Below are positions 24,581 through 33,375 of a stretch of 64,000 nt of DNA, one piece after another. Made by a program: the position numbers and the translations under genes. Within the stretch, counting starts at the first letter, position 1, and the number at the start of each line of letters is the position of its first letter. The notes under the pieces are model-generated. The model had not been told where the DNA came from, did not search any database, and was given only the letters and a program-made list of their open reading frames with translations. This DNA comes from Luteolibacter sp. Y139 (GTDB taxonomy: Bacteria; Verrucomicrobiota; Verrucomicrobiia; Verrucomicrobiales; Akkermansiaceae): assembly GCF_038066715.1 (NCBI RefSeq), contig NZ_JBBUKT010000002.1, positions 372,001-436,000 on the forward strand, in the 5' to 3' direction.

Positions 24581-26505
24581 GTGTAGCCCGCCAAGCCGGT
24601 TCGGTAGAGGTCGAGGACCTCGCGGCGCTCCTTCGGAGAGATCCGGCCTTGGGCCACGGCCTTTTCGGCGAAGGCGCGGAAGCGGCCGACCAGTTCCTTC
24701 GGGTCGTATTCCACGTAGGAGAGCACGTCTGCGACGGTGTCACCCTCGACCTCGTGGGTGTAGACGGGCTTGCCGTCTTCGAGGTGCACACCGACGACAT
24801 TGGTGTCGCCGAGGAGGTTGTGAAGGTCGCCGAGGGTCTCTTGGTAGGCGCCGACGAGGAAGGTTGCGATGTAGTAGGGCTCGCCCGGATTGATGCTATG
24901 GAGCGGCAGCACCTTCTTTTCGTCCTCGCGGTCGATGAAGCGGTCGATCTTGCCGTCGCAGTCACAGGTGATGTCTGCGATCACGCCACGTTGGAGCGGG
25001 CGCTCGTCGAGGCGGTGAATCGGCAGGATGGGGAAGAGCTGCTTGATCGCCCACGAGTCTGGCAGGCTCTGGAACAGGCTGAAATTGCCGTAGTAGAAAT
25101 CGACCAGCGTGTCGGAAAGCTCGCGCAGGTCCTCCGGTACGATGTCCAGATCCACGATGAGCTTGGAAATGCGGGTCATGATATGCCAGAACCATGCCTC
25201 GGCCAACCCGCGTTCGCGCAGCGTGGCGGCTCCGTAGAAGAACTGGGCCCGGACCTGGTCGCGGTAGTAGACCGCGTCGTTGAAGCACTCCTGCAGGTTG
25301 CGCTTGCTGAGGTCCTTGTTGACCGCGATCAGGTTGAAGAGGTTCTGCGGGGCATTTTCGGGGGTCGGGGGTGCCTTCTCCGTGGTCTGCACGGTGGACA
25401 CGTCGAGCACGTTGAAAACGAGCACCGAGTAGTAGGCGACGATCGCACGACCGGATTCCGAGATCAGGTTCGGGTGCGACACGCCGGCCTTGTCGCAGAT
25501 CTGCATGATCGTCTCGATGACGTCGGTGCAATACTCGAGGATGGAGTAGTTGCAGGAGGAGTGGAAATTGGTGTGGGAGCCGTCATAGTCGACGGCCATG
25601 CCACCTCCGATATCGAGCACGCCCATCGGTGCGCCTTCCTTGACGAGGTCGCAGTACATCCGGGCCACTTCGGTCGCGCCTTCACGGATCGCGGCGATGT
25701 TCGGGATCTGGCTGCCCTGATGGTAGTGGAGCATGCGCAGGCAGCCGAGGTAGCCTTCTTCCTTGAGGCGATCGACGACCTCGATGACCTGGCTGGCGCT
25801 GAGGCCGAAGACCGACTTGTCGCCGGCGCTTTCCGCCCAGTGGCCGGAACCGCGGGTGGAGAGGCGGACGCGGACGCCGATATTCGGCAGCACGCCCAGC
25901 TTGCGCGAGCGCTCCAGCAGGAGATCGAGCTCGCTCGGCATCTCGAGCACGAGCATTACCTTCAGGCCCATCTTCTGGGCGTGGAGGGCGAGGTCGATGA
26001 ATTCCTCGTCCTTGTAGCCATTGCAGACGATGTAGGCCTCGGTGTCGTGCATGTGGGCCAGCGCAGCGATGAGCTCGGGCTTGGAGCCGGCTTCGAGACC
26101 GTAGTGGTATTGCTTTCCGAATTCGGAGATTTCCTCGATGACCTGGCGCTGCTGGTTCACCTTGATCGGATAGACTCCGCGGTATTCGCCGCGATAGCCG
26201 GTGTCCTTGATCGCCTGGCCGAAAGATTCATTCAGCTCGCGGATGCGCGAATGCAGCAGGTCACGGAAACGTAACAGGACGGGCAGGTCGGTGCCGCGGT
26301 CGCGGAGGCCTTCGATGATCTCGAAGAGGGAGACATCGGAGCCGCCGTTGTCGTCCTGGAGCTTCACCGTCACGTGGCCCTTTTTGTTCACGCCAAAGAA
26401 GCCGTGACCCCACTGGTCGACGCCGTACAACTCAGCGGACTGGGCGGGAGACCAGCTATTGTCCTTCTTGGGCTTGGCGACCTTGTCGGCGGCGGGCGGA
26501 ACCAT
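24565..26505 (-). CDS. speA: Biosynthetic arginine decarboxylase
   Basis: The 646-residue PLP enzyme decarboxylates arginine to agmatine, the first step of polyamine synthesis. Family hallmarks are YGVDQWGHGFFGVN near the N-terminus, YPIKVNQQR with the PLP lysine (about K115), the glycine-rich IGGGMAVDYDGS phosphate loop, and SESGRAIVAYY. The ATG at 26505 is chosen over an upstream in-frame codon because homologues start close to it. It lies about 6 kb from nspC, which could act later in the same pathway. Length matches E. coli SpeA (about 630-660). Confidence 0.96.
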   Translation of the reverse strand: MVPPAADKVAKPKKDNSWSPAQSAELYGVDQWGHGFFGVNKKGHVTVKLQDDNGGSDVSLFEIIEGLRDRGTDLPVLLRFRDLLHSRIRELNESFGQAIKDTGYRGEYRGVYPIKVNQQRQVIEEISEFGKQYHYGLEAGSKPELIAALAHMHDTEAYIVCNGYKDEEFIDLALHAQKMGLKVMLVLEMPSELDLLLERSRKLGVLPNIGVRVRLSTRGSGHWAESAGDKSVFGLSASQVIEVVDRLKEEGYLGCLRMLHYHQGSQIPNIAAIREGATEVARMYCDLVKEGAPMGVLDIGGGMAVDYDGSHTNFHSSCNYSILEYCTDVIETIMQICDKAGVSHPNLISESGRAIVAYYSVLVFNVLDVSTVQTTEKAPPTPENAPQNLFNLIAVNKDLSKRNLQECFNDAVYYRDQVRAQFFYGAATLRERGLAEAWFWHIMTRISKLIVDLDIVPEDLRELSDTLVDFYYGNFSLFQSLPDSWAIKQLFPILPIHRLDERPLQRGVIADITCDCDGKIDRFIDREDEKKVLPLHSINPGEPYYIATFLVGAYQETLGDLHNLLGDTNVVGVHLEDGKPVYTHEVEGDTVADVLSYVEYDPKELVGRFRAFAEKAVAQGRISPKERREVLDLYRTGLAGYTYFEG

Positions 26506-26645
26506 GCGCGGGAAGAAAAGGCTTTTTGCGGAAAATGAAAGGGAAATGACGGGGTGGGGCGCTTCCACGAGTCCGCCCGGCCGGAGCGGAAAAAAATTGC
26601 AGGGCGCGTAACCTTTTCCCAGCCATCCACGGAGTCCCGGTGAAC

Positions 26646-27434
26646 ATGAAACGAAACACGCTCATCACCCTCGCCGCCGCGCTGCTGCCGCTGGCTGGAT
26701 TTGCCGAGGAAAAAGCCCTCTGGGAGGTGCAAGCCCGGCTCGACGGCGGGAAAAACCCGCGGCTCAACGGGTGGATCAAGGAATTCTTCGCCAAGGACGG
26801 TTCCGCCGCGATGATCGGGGACAAGGCGGTGTTCCGGATCGCCGGCTTCGAGAATCCGGCCACGCCGGAGGAAGACTGGGTCGCCGAAGTGCGCGATCTC
26901 GCCGACCCGGCCGCGGTCATGAAGGAGGTCGAGGGCGAGGCGAAGCCGGATGGTCAGGGCCGCTTCCTGATGGAAGAAGAGGGCGTTTCCTTTGTCGTCT
27001 GGCGCGACGGTGATGCGGTGCGCCTCGCTAGCCCGCCGCAAAATGCTGGCACTGCCGTAGCCACGACTGCAGCTCCGCAGGGGGATGCCTGGGTGTCCGG
27101 GTGGGTGAATCTCGGCAAGATCTCCGAGCTTGAGGAACTCGCATCGACGACGCTGAAGCTGCCGGAGAGCCTGGGCTTTTCCGCATCGAGCGCGGGCGAG
27201 GGGATCGCCATCGACGTCAGCGCTGGCTTGGAGAACAAGGAGGCTGCCGAGACCGCCAAGATGCTTTTGCAGCAGTTCAAGGCGGAGCTGGTCGCAGACA
27301 AGGATTTCGGACCGAAGCTGCCGCCGGTCACCATCGACGCCGAGGACGGCAAGCTCACGGTCAGGATCGAATTGACCGAGGCTCACCTCGACGATCTGAT
27401 CGAGGAGGTGAAGAAAGCCATCGAGGAGCGCTAA
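26646..27434 (+). CDS. Exported protein of unknown function, first gene of a sigma/anti-sigma/ABC operon
   Basis: The 262-residue protein has a signal peptide (MKRNTLITLAAALLPLAGFAEE). The mature protein is acidic and mixed alpha/beta. A short Thr/Ala linker (about residues 137-145) separates two halves, and the second ends in a charged helix (LDDLIEEVKKAIEE). No enzyme motif is seen. GGAG at 26631-26634 is 5 nt before a GTG at 26640 and 11 nt before the ATG at 26646, so either could be used. The ECF sigma gene follows 19 bp after the stop, suggesting co-transcription. Confidence 0.7.
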   Translation: MKRNTLITLAAALLPLAGFAEEKALWEVQARLDGGKNPRLNGWIKEFFAKDGSAAMIGDKAVFRIAGFENPATPEEDWVAEVRDLADPAAVMKEVEGEAKPDGQGRFLMEEEGVSFVVWRDGDAVRLASPPQNAGTAVATTAAPQGDAWVSGWVNLGKISELEELASTTLKLPESLGFSASSAGEGIAIDVSAGLENKEAAETAKMLLQQFKAELVADKDFGPKLPPVTIDAEDGKLTVRIELTEAHLDDLIEEVKKAIEER

Positions 27435-27453
27435 ACTGCCCCTTCCTACGGTC

Positions 27454-28008
27454 GTGACTGCGGACACTGACAACGACCTCGCCCTGCGCTGGAAATCCGG
27501 CGTGGTGGAGGCCTACAACGAGCTGGTGCGGCGGCATCTCGATCCCGTCCACCGCTACGTCCGCTCGAGATGTGGGAACGATCAGGATGCAGCCGATATC
27601 TGCCAGGAGGTCTTTCTCGAAGTCTGTCTCAAGATCGCCAATTTCGAACCGACGCACCCGTTCACTGCCTGGCTCTATACGATCGCCCGGCGCAAGACCA
27701 TCGATCGCTTCCGCCGCCACAAGCCGACCGAAGAGTTTCACTCCGATCTCCACAGCGGTACCGAGTCGAGCCACCCTTCGAGCATCCTTGAAGAGCGTGA
27801 TTCCGCCCGGAATGCTTGGGAAAAGGTCTTCAGGCTGCTACCTGAAACTCAGGCGACCGCGCTGTGGCTGCGCGTTCAAGGCCACCAAAGCATCGAGCAA
27901 ATCGCCGCCACCATGGACCAGAGCGAAGCCAACGTGAAAGTCCTGCTCTTCCGCGCCCGCCAGCGTCTGGCGATCGAATGGCGCCCCACTGTCACCATCA
28001 CCCCGTGA
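27454..28008 (+). CDS. ECF-type RNA polymerase sigma factor
   Basis: The 184-residue protein has sigma region 2 (NDQDAADICQEVFLEVCLK and FTAWLYTIARRKTIDRFRRHK, the -10 recognition helix) and region 4 (LPETQATALWLRVQGHQSIEQIA, then ANVKVLLFRARQRL as the -35 helix-turn-helix). The start is GTG at 27454. The putative anti-sigma gene begins 4 bp after the stop. The sigma factor presumably controls this operon and perhaps other envelope genes; its target promoter is not identifiable here. Confidence 0.93.
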   Translation: MTADTDNDLALRWKSGVVEAYNELVRRHLDPVHRYVRSRCGNDQDAADICQEVFLEVCLKIANFEPTHPFTAWLYTIARRKTIDRFRRHKPTEEFHSDLHSGTESSHPSSILEERDSARNAWEKVFRLLPETQATALWLRVQGHQSIEQIAATMDQSEANVKVLLFRARQRLAIEWRPTVTITP

Positions 28009-28012
28009 TCCC

Positions 28013-28471
28013 ATGGATACCCTGAATGCCATCTGCGATGCCACCCAGCGCGACATTTCCGCCGCGCTGGACGAGGGCATCAAGCTTCCCGCCGCCGTGA
28101 TCGATCACGTGGAGCATTGTCCCCACTGTGCCGCATTCCTCGATGCATGGAGTGGTGGCTTGGACGAAATGCTCGGCGCCGCGTTGCCGCCGGCAGGGCT
28201 GGAGTTGCGGGAGAAGATTCTCGCAATGCCTCGGGAGAGCGTGCGCGTGGAGTCGACGCGGCATCGTTTCCGCGGCTATCTTTCTGTCGCCGCGGCTGCG
28301 GTGGTGATCGGCATCTGCGGCTACACGCTGATCGATGTCCGTCCGGTCGGAACCACCCACCGGCCAAGCGTGGCGGAGCGGGAATACGCTGCCATCAAGT
28401 CCGACTTCCGCCGTGGTCTCACTGCTTTGCGCGAGCCGGCCGGTGCCATTCAACGCGTCCTCAGCCCATGA
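28013..28471 (+). CDS. Putative anti-sigma factor (zinc-binding, single membrane span)
   Basis: The protein is 152 residues. The N-terminal part contains HVEHCPHC, the HxxxCxxC motif of zinc-binding anti-sigma domains (about residues 33-40). A hydrophobic span follows (YLSVAAAAVVIGICGYTLI, about residues 91-109), then a short C-terminal tail on the other side of the membrane. Placement right after an ECF sigma gene fits the usual sigma/anti-sigma pair. Its stop overlaps the ABC ATPase start by ATGA, so expression of the exporter is coupled to it. Confidence 0.85.
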   Translation: MDTLNAICDATQRDISAALDEGIKLPAAVIDHVEHCPHCAAFLDAWSGGLDEMLGAALPPAGLELREKILAMPRESVRVESTRHRFRGYLSVAAAAVVIGICGYTLIDVRPVGTTHRPSVAEREYAAIKSDFRRGLTALREPAGAIQRVLSP

Positions 28472-29448
28472 CCTCGTGGGTCGATCCGCTTGCCGGCGAG
28501 CCCGCCGATCTGGTCCGCATTGCCGGGCTCGGCGTGGACTACGGCGAGCGCCGTGCGGTCGATGCTGTCAACCTGCGCGTCCCCGCGGGAGAGGTGTTCG
28601 GTTTGCTAGGTCCGAATGGTGCGGGCAAGACGACGATGTTTCGCGTGATGGCCACGCTGCTCTCGCCAACCCGCGGTGAAGTGGAGTTGTGCGGAGAGAA
28701 GATTCACGTAAAGCCGCGGGAAGTCCGCTCGGCGATCGCCTATATGCCGGACCTGGCGCCGATGCCGTCCGACTTGCGTGCGGTGGAATACCTTCGCTTC
28801 TTCGCGGAGTCCTACGGGCTGCGCGGCAAGGCCCGCGATTCGCGGGTGACGGAGTGCCTCGACTCGGTCGGGCTCCGGGAACGTTCGAAGGACATCTGCA
28901 CCAAGCTCTCGCTCGGAATGCGGCAGCGGCTTGCCTTGGCGAAGGCTATCCTTCACCGGCCGCGGCTGCTTATTCTGGATGAACCGGCGAGCGGGCTGGA
29001 TCCGCTGGCTCGTGCGGATTTGAAGAAGGCGCTGCGCCGCCAGGCCGATGCCGGTGCCACGGTGATTCTAAGCTCCCATATCATGGCGGAGATCCAGGAT
29101 CTCTGCACCTCGATCGGACTGCTGCAGCGCGGACGTCTGCTTGATGCCGGGCCGATTCGCAAGGTGCTGGCCAAGTTCGGCCAGGCGGAGACGCGTGTCA
29201 TTGTGCGTGCAGCCGGTCGTCGCGATGAAGTCGCCGCCTGGCTGCGCGAAGTGCCCGGGGTGAATGCGGAAATGCGGATGACCGATGACGAGTCGATCGA
29301 GCTGCGTCTCGATGAAAACAAGCTCTCGCGTGCCGCGCTGTTCACCGCGCTGGGGGAAGCCCGTCTGGGGGTGACCGGCATGCATGCGGTGGAAACCAGC
29401 GTCGAGGAAGTGGTGGTCCGCCTCGGTAGCCAAGCCTCCCTGTCATGA
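28468..29448 (+). CDS. ABC transporter ATP-binding protein (ABC-2 type exporter)
   Basis: The 326-residue ATPase has Walker A GPNGAGKTT, the signature LSLGMRQRLALAKA, Walker B LLILDEPASGLDP and the switch SSH. A roughly 100-residue C-terminal extension follows the ATPase core, as in CcmA/NatA-type exporter subunits. The substrate is unknown. It overlaps the anti-sigma stop and the permease start by ATGA on each side, so a four-gene unit from the sigma factor to the permease is very likely one transcript. Confidence 0.95.
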   Translation: MTSWVDPLAGEPADLVRIAGLGVDYGERRAVDAVNLRVPAGEVFGLLGPNGAGKTTMFRVMATLLSPTRGEVELCGEKIHVKPREVRSAIAYMPDLAPMPSDLRAVEYLRFFAESYGLRGKARDSRVTECLDSVGLRERSKDICTKLSLGMRQRLALAKAILHRPRLLILDEPASGLDPLARADLKKALRRQADAGATVILSSHIMAEIQDLCTSIGLLQRGRLLDAGPIRKVLAKFGQAETRVIVRAAGRRDEVAAWLREVPGVNAEMRMTDDESIELRLDENKLSRAALFTALGEARLGVTGMHAVETSVEEVVVRLGSQASLS

Positions 29449-31145
29449 ATGTGCCTGATTTTCCTTCCCTCTGGAATCTTCCGGCGAATCCGGTTTTCCG
29501 CCGGCATGCGGTGTCGAGGCTGCGGCTGTGGCGTGTTCTCGTATGGTTGGTGATCACCCAGGTGATCACCGGCTTTGCATGGGGGGTGACGGTGCTTTTG
29601 TATCTCCACGCTCAAGGCAACGGGAGGATCGAGTTCAACCTCGCTTCGCCAGCTTTCCAGCGTTTGTTAGAGAAGCACGGCACCAATGCCTACCTCTGCG
29701 GCTGGCTGGCGGTACTGATCATCCAGGGCTTGCTGGTGGTGCTGAAAGGCACCTTCAGCGTGGCCACGGGCGTGGCGCGGGAGTCGAACGAGGGGATGAT
29801 CGATTCCGAGCGCCTCGCGCCGCTGTCCACCGGGCATAAGGTCGTGGGACAATTGCTGGGTCTGCCCTTGTTAGAGAACGTGTTGGCCTTGCTGCTGATT
29901 CCTTGGGCGGCGGCGAGCGCGTGGCTCGGCGGGCTTTCTCCGGTGATGATGGCGAAGGTTTACCTGATCTTCGCCACCTCGGCCCTGCTTCACCATTCCA
30001 TCGGTCTGGTGGCGGGCACCTTGATCCGGCAGAAGATCCTCGCCGGCACAATCTCGCAGGTGCTGGTGATCCTGCTGCACTTCGTGCTGCCATTTTCCCA
30101 GAGCTTCGGCATCGGCCTGATCTCTCACCTGGGCATGGAGTCCGCGATCCTCCACGAGATCGTTTCCGCCACGCCGCAGATGCTGGTGCCGAAAGGTTTT
30201 TTACCTCCTGACGTCCTTCCGCCGCCGGTCGATTTCTTCCGCTGGGAGATCGCGGTTTCCGGCTATCACTGGATCATCACGGTCACGGCCCTGGCTGCAC
30301 TGCTCACGATGCTCGTGCGCCGCTGGAACGACCAGGAGTCGCAGCTTCTTGGCAAGGTCGGCACTGCGTTGCTGGCGGCGTGGATGCTCGTGCTTACGTG
30401 CGGAGAACTACTGCCCGGTTTCTCTCACGGCCGTGCATTGTCCGACCTCAATGTCCTCAGCCTGGAGTTATCATTGGATCCCGAGTGGTATTCGGGGCCT
30501 CCGATGCTTGGCGTGCTCTGGATCGCCGGCTTCGCGCTGGTGCTCGGCCTGATCAATCTCCTGTTCACCGCGATCCTTGTCCCATCCCCGGAAGCGCGGG
30601 CCCGTTGCCGTCATCTCGTTCGCGCGCCGTGGTGGAATGACGGCCGGAACGCCATCCTCTGGGTGGTGTTGCTTTCGCTCTTTTCCGCGGGGGCGTGGTG
30701 CCGTGTAGTCGTCACGCTCCTGCACGAGACGCCTGCGATGCAGGTGGTCGATCTCCGGGCCTCGGGGATGGGGTGGATCGCGGCGTCATTGCTCGCTCCT
30801 GCGCTTGCGTCTCATGCCTTGGTGCTGTGGCGCGGCTGGAAGGTGGCGCTGTTTGCCGGCTTCGCCTTGTGGGTCGTTCCGTTGATGGTCGCGGTGGTTG
30901 GTGTGCTGATGTCGGTTGAACCCGACAGTTGGCCGATGTGGATCGCTGGCATGTCGGGCTTCGCGTTACCCGCCTACGGTTCGTTTGCCGAGGTCGCCGG
31001 TCTGCCATTAATCAATTGCCGATCTGTCTTCCACGTCTCGCTCGCGCTGCATGCAATCGCGACCGTGGTCTTCCTGCTCAAGGCGCGCCGCAGGATGCCC
31101 GTGCCTCCGCCCTTGGTGGCAGCGGTGGCTGATCCTGTTTCGTAG
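29445..31145 (+). CDS. ABC-2 type membrane permease
   Basis: The 566-residue integral membrane protein has about 12 hydrophobic segments (for example VLVWLVITQVITGFAWGVTVLL and a C-terminal ATVVFLL), with no soluble enzymatic domain. It is coupled to the ATPase by ATGA. Size and layout fit a double-length ABC-2 permease for the exporter encoded just upstream. Third-position GC is lower than in its neighbours, and several TTA/TTG codons occur. The last 68 bp overlap the convergent VanZ-like gene. Confidence 0.88.
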   Translation: MNVPDFPSLWNLPANPVFRRHAVSRLRLWRVLVWLVITQVITGFAWGVTVLLYLHAQGNGRIEFNLASPAFQRLLEKHGTNAYLCGWLAVLIIQGLLVVLKGTFSVATGVARESNEGMIDSERLAPLSTGHKVVGQLLGLPLLENVLALLLIPWAAASAWLGGLSPVMMAKVYLIFATSALLHHSIGLVAGTLIRQKILAGTISQVLVILLHFVLPFSQSFGIGLISHLGMESAILHEIVSATPQMLVPKGFLPPDVLPPPVDFFRWEIAVSGYHWIITVTALAALLTMLVRRWNDQESQLLGKVGTALLAAWMLVLTCGELLPGFSHGRALSDLNVLSLELSLDPEWYSGPPMLGVLWIAGFALVLGLINLLFTAILVPSPEARARCRHLVRAPWWNDGRNAILWVVLLSLFSAGAWCRVVVTLLHETPAMQVVDLRASGMGWIAASLLAPALASHALVLWRGWKVALFAGFALWVVPLMVAVVGVLMSVEPDSWPMWIAGMSGFALPAYGSFAEVAGLPLINCRSVFHVSLALHAIATVVFLLKARRRMPVPPPLVAAVADPVS

Positions 31146-31500
31146 GGCGGCGAGGGAGCATGCGCACCAGGCCTTCGCCGCAAATAACGCCGATCAGATT
31201 GGCGAGCGCGTCGTAGCCATCGAAGCTGCGCGCAGGGAAGAAGTATTGGCTGCCTTCCTCAAGCATCATGCACGTAAGGACGATCAAGCTGCCGAGCATC
31301 AGCGGGCCGGCTTTGCGGCGCTTCAGTTGTAGGTTCGATAGCACGGTCAGAGTGCCGACGAGGCCCACGTGACCGAGCTTGTCGCCAAAGGGAACCTTGG
31401 CGATGAATTCCCAGATCATTCCGATCTGCCCGCGATCCGCGAGGACGACGAGCGAGACGAATGCCGAGGTGAAGAGAACGAAGGCGAGACGGATCAACAT
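31078..31500 (-). CDS. VanZ-like membrane protein
   Basis: The 140-residue protein has three to four hydrophobic segments. It contains GDKLGHVGLVG, the family FxDKxxHxxxF-like block, and LEEGSQYFFPARSFDGYDALANLIGV, the E..Q......R..d..D...N..G pattern of the VanZ family. The cellular role of most VanZ-like proteins is unresolved; some affect antibiotic resistance. The C-terminal tail is Pro/Arg-rich. It overlaps the 3' end of the convergent ABC permease by 68 bp, so the C-terminus could be shorter in evolutionary terms but the frame is clear. Confidence 0.82.
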   Translation of the reverse strand: MLIRLAFVLFTSAFVSLVVLADRGQIGMIWEFIAKVPFGDKLGHVGLVGTLTVLSNLQLKRRKAGPLMLGSLIVLTCMMLEEGSQYFFPARSFDGYDALANLIGVICGEGLVRMLPRRPTKQDQPPLPPRAEARASCGAP

Positions 31501-31523
31501 GACTTTCCGTCCGGTATGATCCT

Positions 31524-31538
31524 CCTAACCGGTTGAGG
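31524..31538. promoter_or_regulatory. Imperfect palindrome upstream of the VanZ-like gene
   Basis: CCTAACCGGTTGAGG is a near-perfect palindrome (one extra G) located about 24 bp upstream of the VanZ-like start. It may be an operator or part of the promoter. No regulator is identifiable. Confidence 0.35.
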
Positions 31539-31594
31539 TCAAATTCACTCGGTCGGTTCACGGCGAATTCACCCGGGCTTCACTGGTTTAAGGG

Positions 31595-31633
31595 GTGTCG
31601 ACGTTCGGTCGACACGGCGTGGTCAGAATGACC
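31595..31633. repeat. Two adjacent inverted repeats downstream of nspC
   Basis: GTGTCGAC-GTTCG-GTCGACAC (31595-31615) is a perfect 8-bp stem with a 5-nt loop. GGTCA-GAA-TGACC (31621-31633) is a perfect 5-bp stem right beside it. They lie 7-45 bp beyond the nspC stop on the minus strand. There is no T-tract, so a factor-independent terminator is not certain. An mRNA 3'-end structure is most likely. Confidence 0.55.
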
Positions 31634-31640
31634 GCGTTTC

Positions 31641-32885
31641 CTACGACAAGCGGTCTCTGAAATCCGCATAGCCGAATTCGCGGATCGTCTCCAGCGATCC
31701 ATCCTCATGCTGTAGCACGATGGAAGGGTGGGGGACGCCATTGAAGGTGGTGGTCTTGACCATGGTATAATGAGCCATGTCGTCGAAGACGAGCACGTCG
31801 CCCGCTTTCAACGGGCGAGGGAAGGTGAAGTCACCGGTGACATCGCCGGCGAGGCAGGTGGGGCCGCCAATGCGGTAGACGTGGTCGCCGGATTCGGAGG
31901 AGAGTTGATAGGTCTCGCCTTGGAAGGTGACGGCGGGACGGGAAGCTTCCTCGTGCGGAATGAATTCCGCGCTCCCAGTGGTGGCGAGATAGACGTCGGG
32001 CCGGTAGGGCATTTCGAGGACGTCCGGCATGTGTGCCGTCGCGGAGACGTCGAGGATCGCGAGCTTGTGGCCGGCGGATTCGAAAACATCGAGGACCTCG
32101 GCGCGGAGGACGCCGGTGTGGATCGCGGCGGCTTCGCCGGGTTCGAGCCAGACTTCGACGTCGTATTTCGCCTTCGTTTCGCGGACCAGGCGGATGAGAC
32201 GCTCGCGGTCGTAGAAGGGCTTGGTGATCCAGTGGCCGCCGCCCATGTTCAGGTAGGTAAACTGCGGTGAACGCAGCAGGTGGCCGAACTTCTCGTCGAC
32301 CGCGGCGAGGGTCTTCTCAAGGTCGTCCGAGTTCTGCTCGCAGAGGGTATGGAAATGCAGGCCGGAGAGGCCGGTGAGATCTGCGCCTTCAAGCTGGTCC
32401 GCGGTGATGCCCAGTCGCGAGCCGGCGACGCAGGGATCGTAGAGAGGCGTATGGCCGGTGGAGCACTGGGGGTTCACACGCAGGCCGCAGTGGAGTTCGC
32501 CGCTCTTGAAGCGCGGATGCGCCATCACGATGTCGCGGAAGCGGAACCACTGCGACAGCGAGTTGAAGTCGAGGTGGTGGGTGAACTCACAGAGCTGGCG
32601 GATCTCGTCCTCCTGATAGCCCGGCGAGTAGGTGACCACGTGCTTGCCGAAGTAGTCGCGGGCGAGCAGCGCTTCCCACACGCCGGAGGCGCAGCAGCCG
32701 TCGAGGACATCGCGGAAATGAGGAAACGCCTTCCAACAGGAGAAGCCTTTGAGCGCGAGCACGATCTTGCAGCCCGCGGCATCGGCGGTTTCGCGAAGGA
32801 TGGCGGTATTGCGCTTCAGCGCGGCGAGGGAAATGACGAACGAGGCCACGGGCAGAGAAGGAAGTCCCGAATGAGGAAGTGCCAA
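31641..32885 (-). CDS. nspC: Carboxynorspermidine/carboxyspermidine decarboxylase
   Basis: The 414-residue PLP fold-III decarboxylase makes spermidine or norspermidine from its carboxy form. Diagnostic blocks are LALKGFSCW with the PLP lysine (about K46), GLHFHTLCEQ, MGGGHWIT, HMPDVLEMPYRP and YRIGGPTCLAGD. The start is uncertain: the frame opens at TTG 32885, and no ATG is close to the family N-terminus. Between YRP and YRIGG there are about 40 residues, more than I expect for the family. This stretch includes residues about 303-311, encoded by a 25-bp sequence found again at 63751. The partner carboxy(nor)spermidine dehydrogenase is not in the window. Confidence 0.93.
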   Translation of the reverse strand: MALPHSGLPSLPVASFVISLAALKRNTAILRETADAAGCKIVLALKGFSCWKAFPHFRDVLDGCCASGVWEALLARDYFGKHVVTYSPGYQEDEIRQLCEFTHHLDFNSLSQWFRFRDIVMAHPRFKSGELHCGLRVNPQCSTGHTPLYDPCVAGSRLGITADQLEGADLTGLSGLHFHTLCEQNSDDLEKTLAAVDEKFGHLLRSPQFTYLNMGGGHWITKPFYDRERLIRLVRETKAKYDVEVWLEPGEAAAIHTGVLRAEVLDVFESAGHKLAILDVSATAHMPDVLEMPYRPDVYLATTGSAEFIPHEEASRPAVTFQGETYQLSSESGDHVYRIGGPTCLAGDVTGDFTFPRPLKAGDVLVFDDMAHYTMVKTTTFNGVPHPSIVLQHEDGSLETIREFGYADFRDRLS

Positions 32886-32932
32886 GTTCCAATTTCCAAC
32901 AGCCTCGACTCGCGGGGCGGCGAGGGGTCGTG

Positions 32933-33328
32933 CTAGCTGAGATACTGGTCATCGCTGACCTTCTCCAGCCAATCGACGGCCTTGCCATCAAGCTGCTCTT
33001 GGATTGCGACGTGGGTCATCGCGGTGGTGGGGGCAGCACCATGCCAGTGCTTCTCGCCCGGAGAAAACCACACGACATCGCCGGGCCGGATTTCCTCGAT
33101 CGGGCCGCCTTCACGCTGCACCCGTCCGCAGCCGGCAGTGACGATCAAAGTCTGGCCCAGCGGGTGCGTGTGCCACGCGGTGCGGGCACCGGGTTCGAAG
33201 GTGACCGTGGCGGAAGCGACGCGGGCTGGAGCGCCGGTTTGGATCACCGGGTCAATGCGGACGGTGCCGGTGAACCAGTCTTCTGGGCCTTTCGTGGAGG
33301 GGCGGGAGCCGGCGCGGTGGATTTCCAT
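32933..33328 (-). CDS. Cupin-domain protein
   Basis: The 131-residue single-domain cupin has motif 1 [22 protein letters not shown] (metal-binding histidines) and motif 2 [16 protein letters not shown]. It resembles small cupins related to the (R)-mandelonitrile lyase-like/quercetinase group, but the substrate is unknown. The ATG at 33328 is preceded by AGAAGG with 5-6 nt spacing, which favours it over the GTG at 33334. It stands alone between nspC and an unknown gene on the same strand. Confidence 0.88.
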   Translation of the reverse strand: MEIHRAGSRPSTKGPEDWFTGTVRIDPVIQTGAPARVASATVTFEPGARTAWHTHPLGQTLIVTAGCGRVQREGGPIEEIRPGDVVWFSPGEKHWHGAAPTTAMTHVAIQEQLDGKAVDWLEKVSDDQYLS

Positions 33329-33375
33329 GGCCACCTTCTAGTTCCAGAGGACAGATGGCGCACGCTTGAAAGCGG

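Noticed and set aside
24649-26274. Plus-strand open frame opposite speA
   Set aside because: The antisense product is acidic, repetitive and without motif; SpeA is unequivocal.
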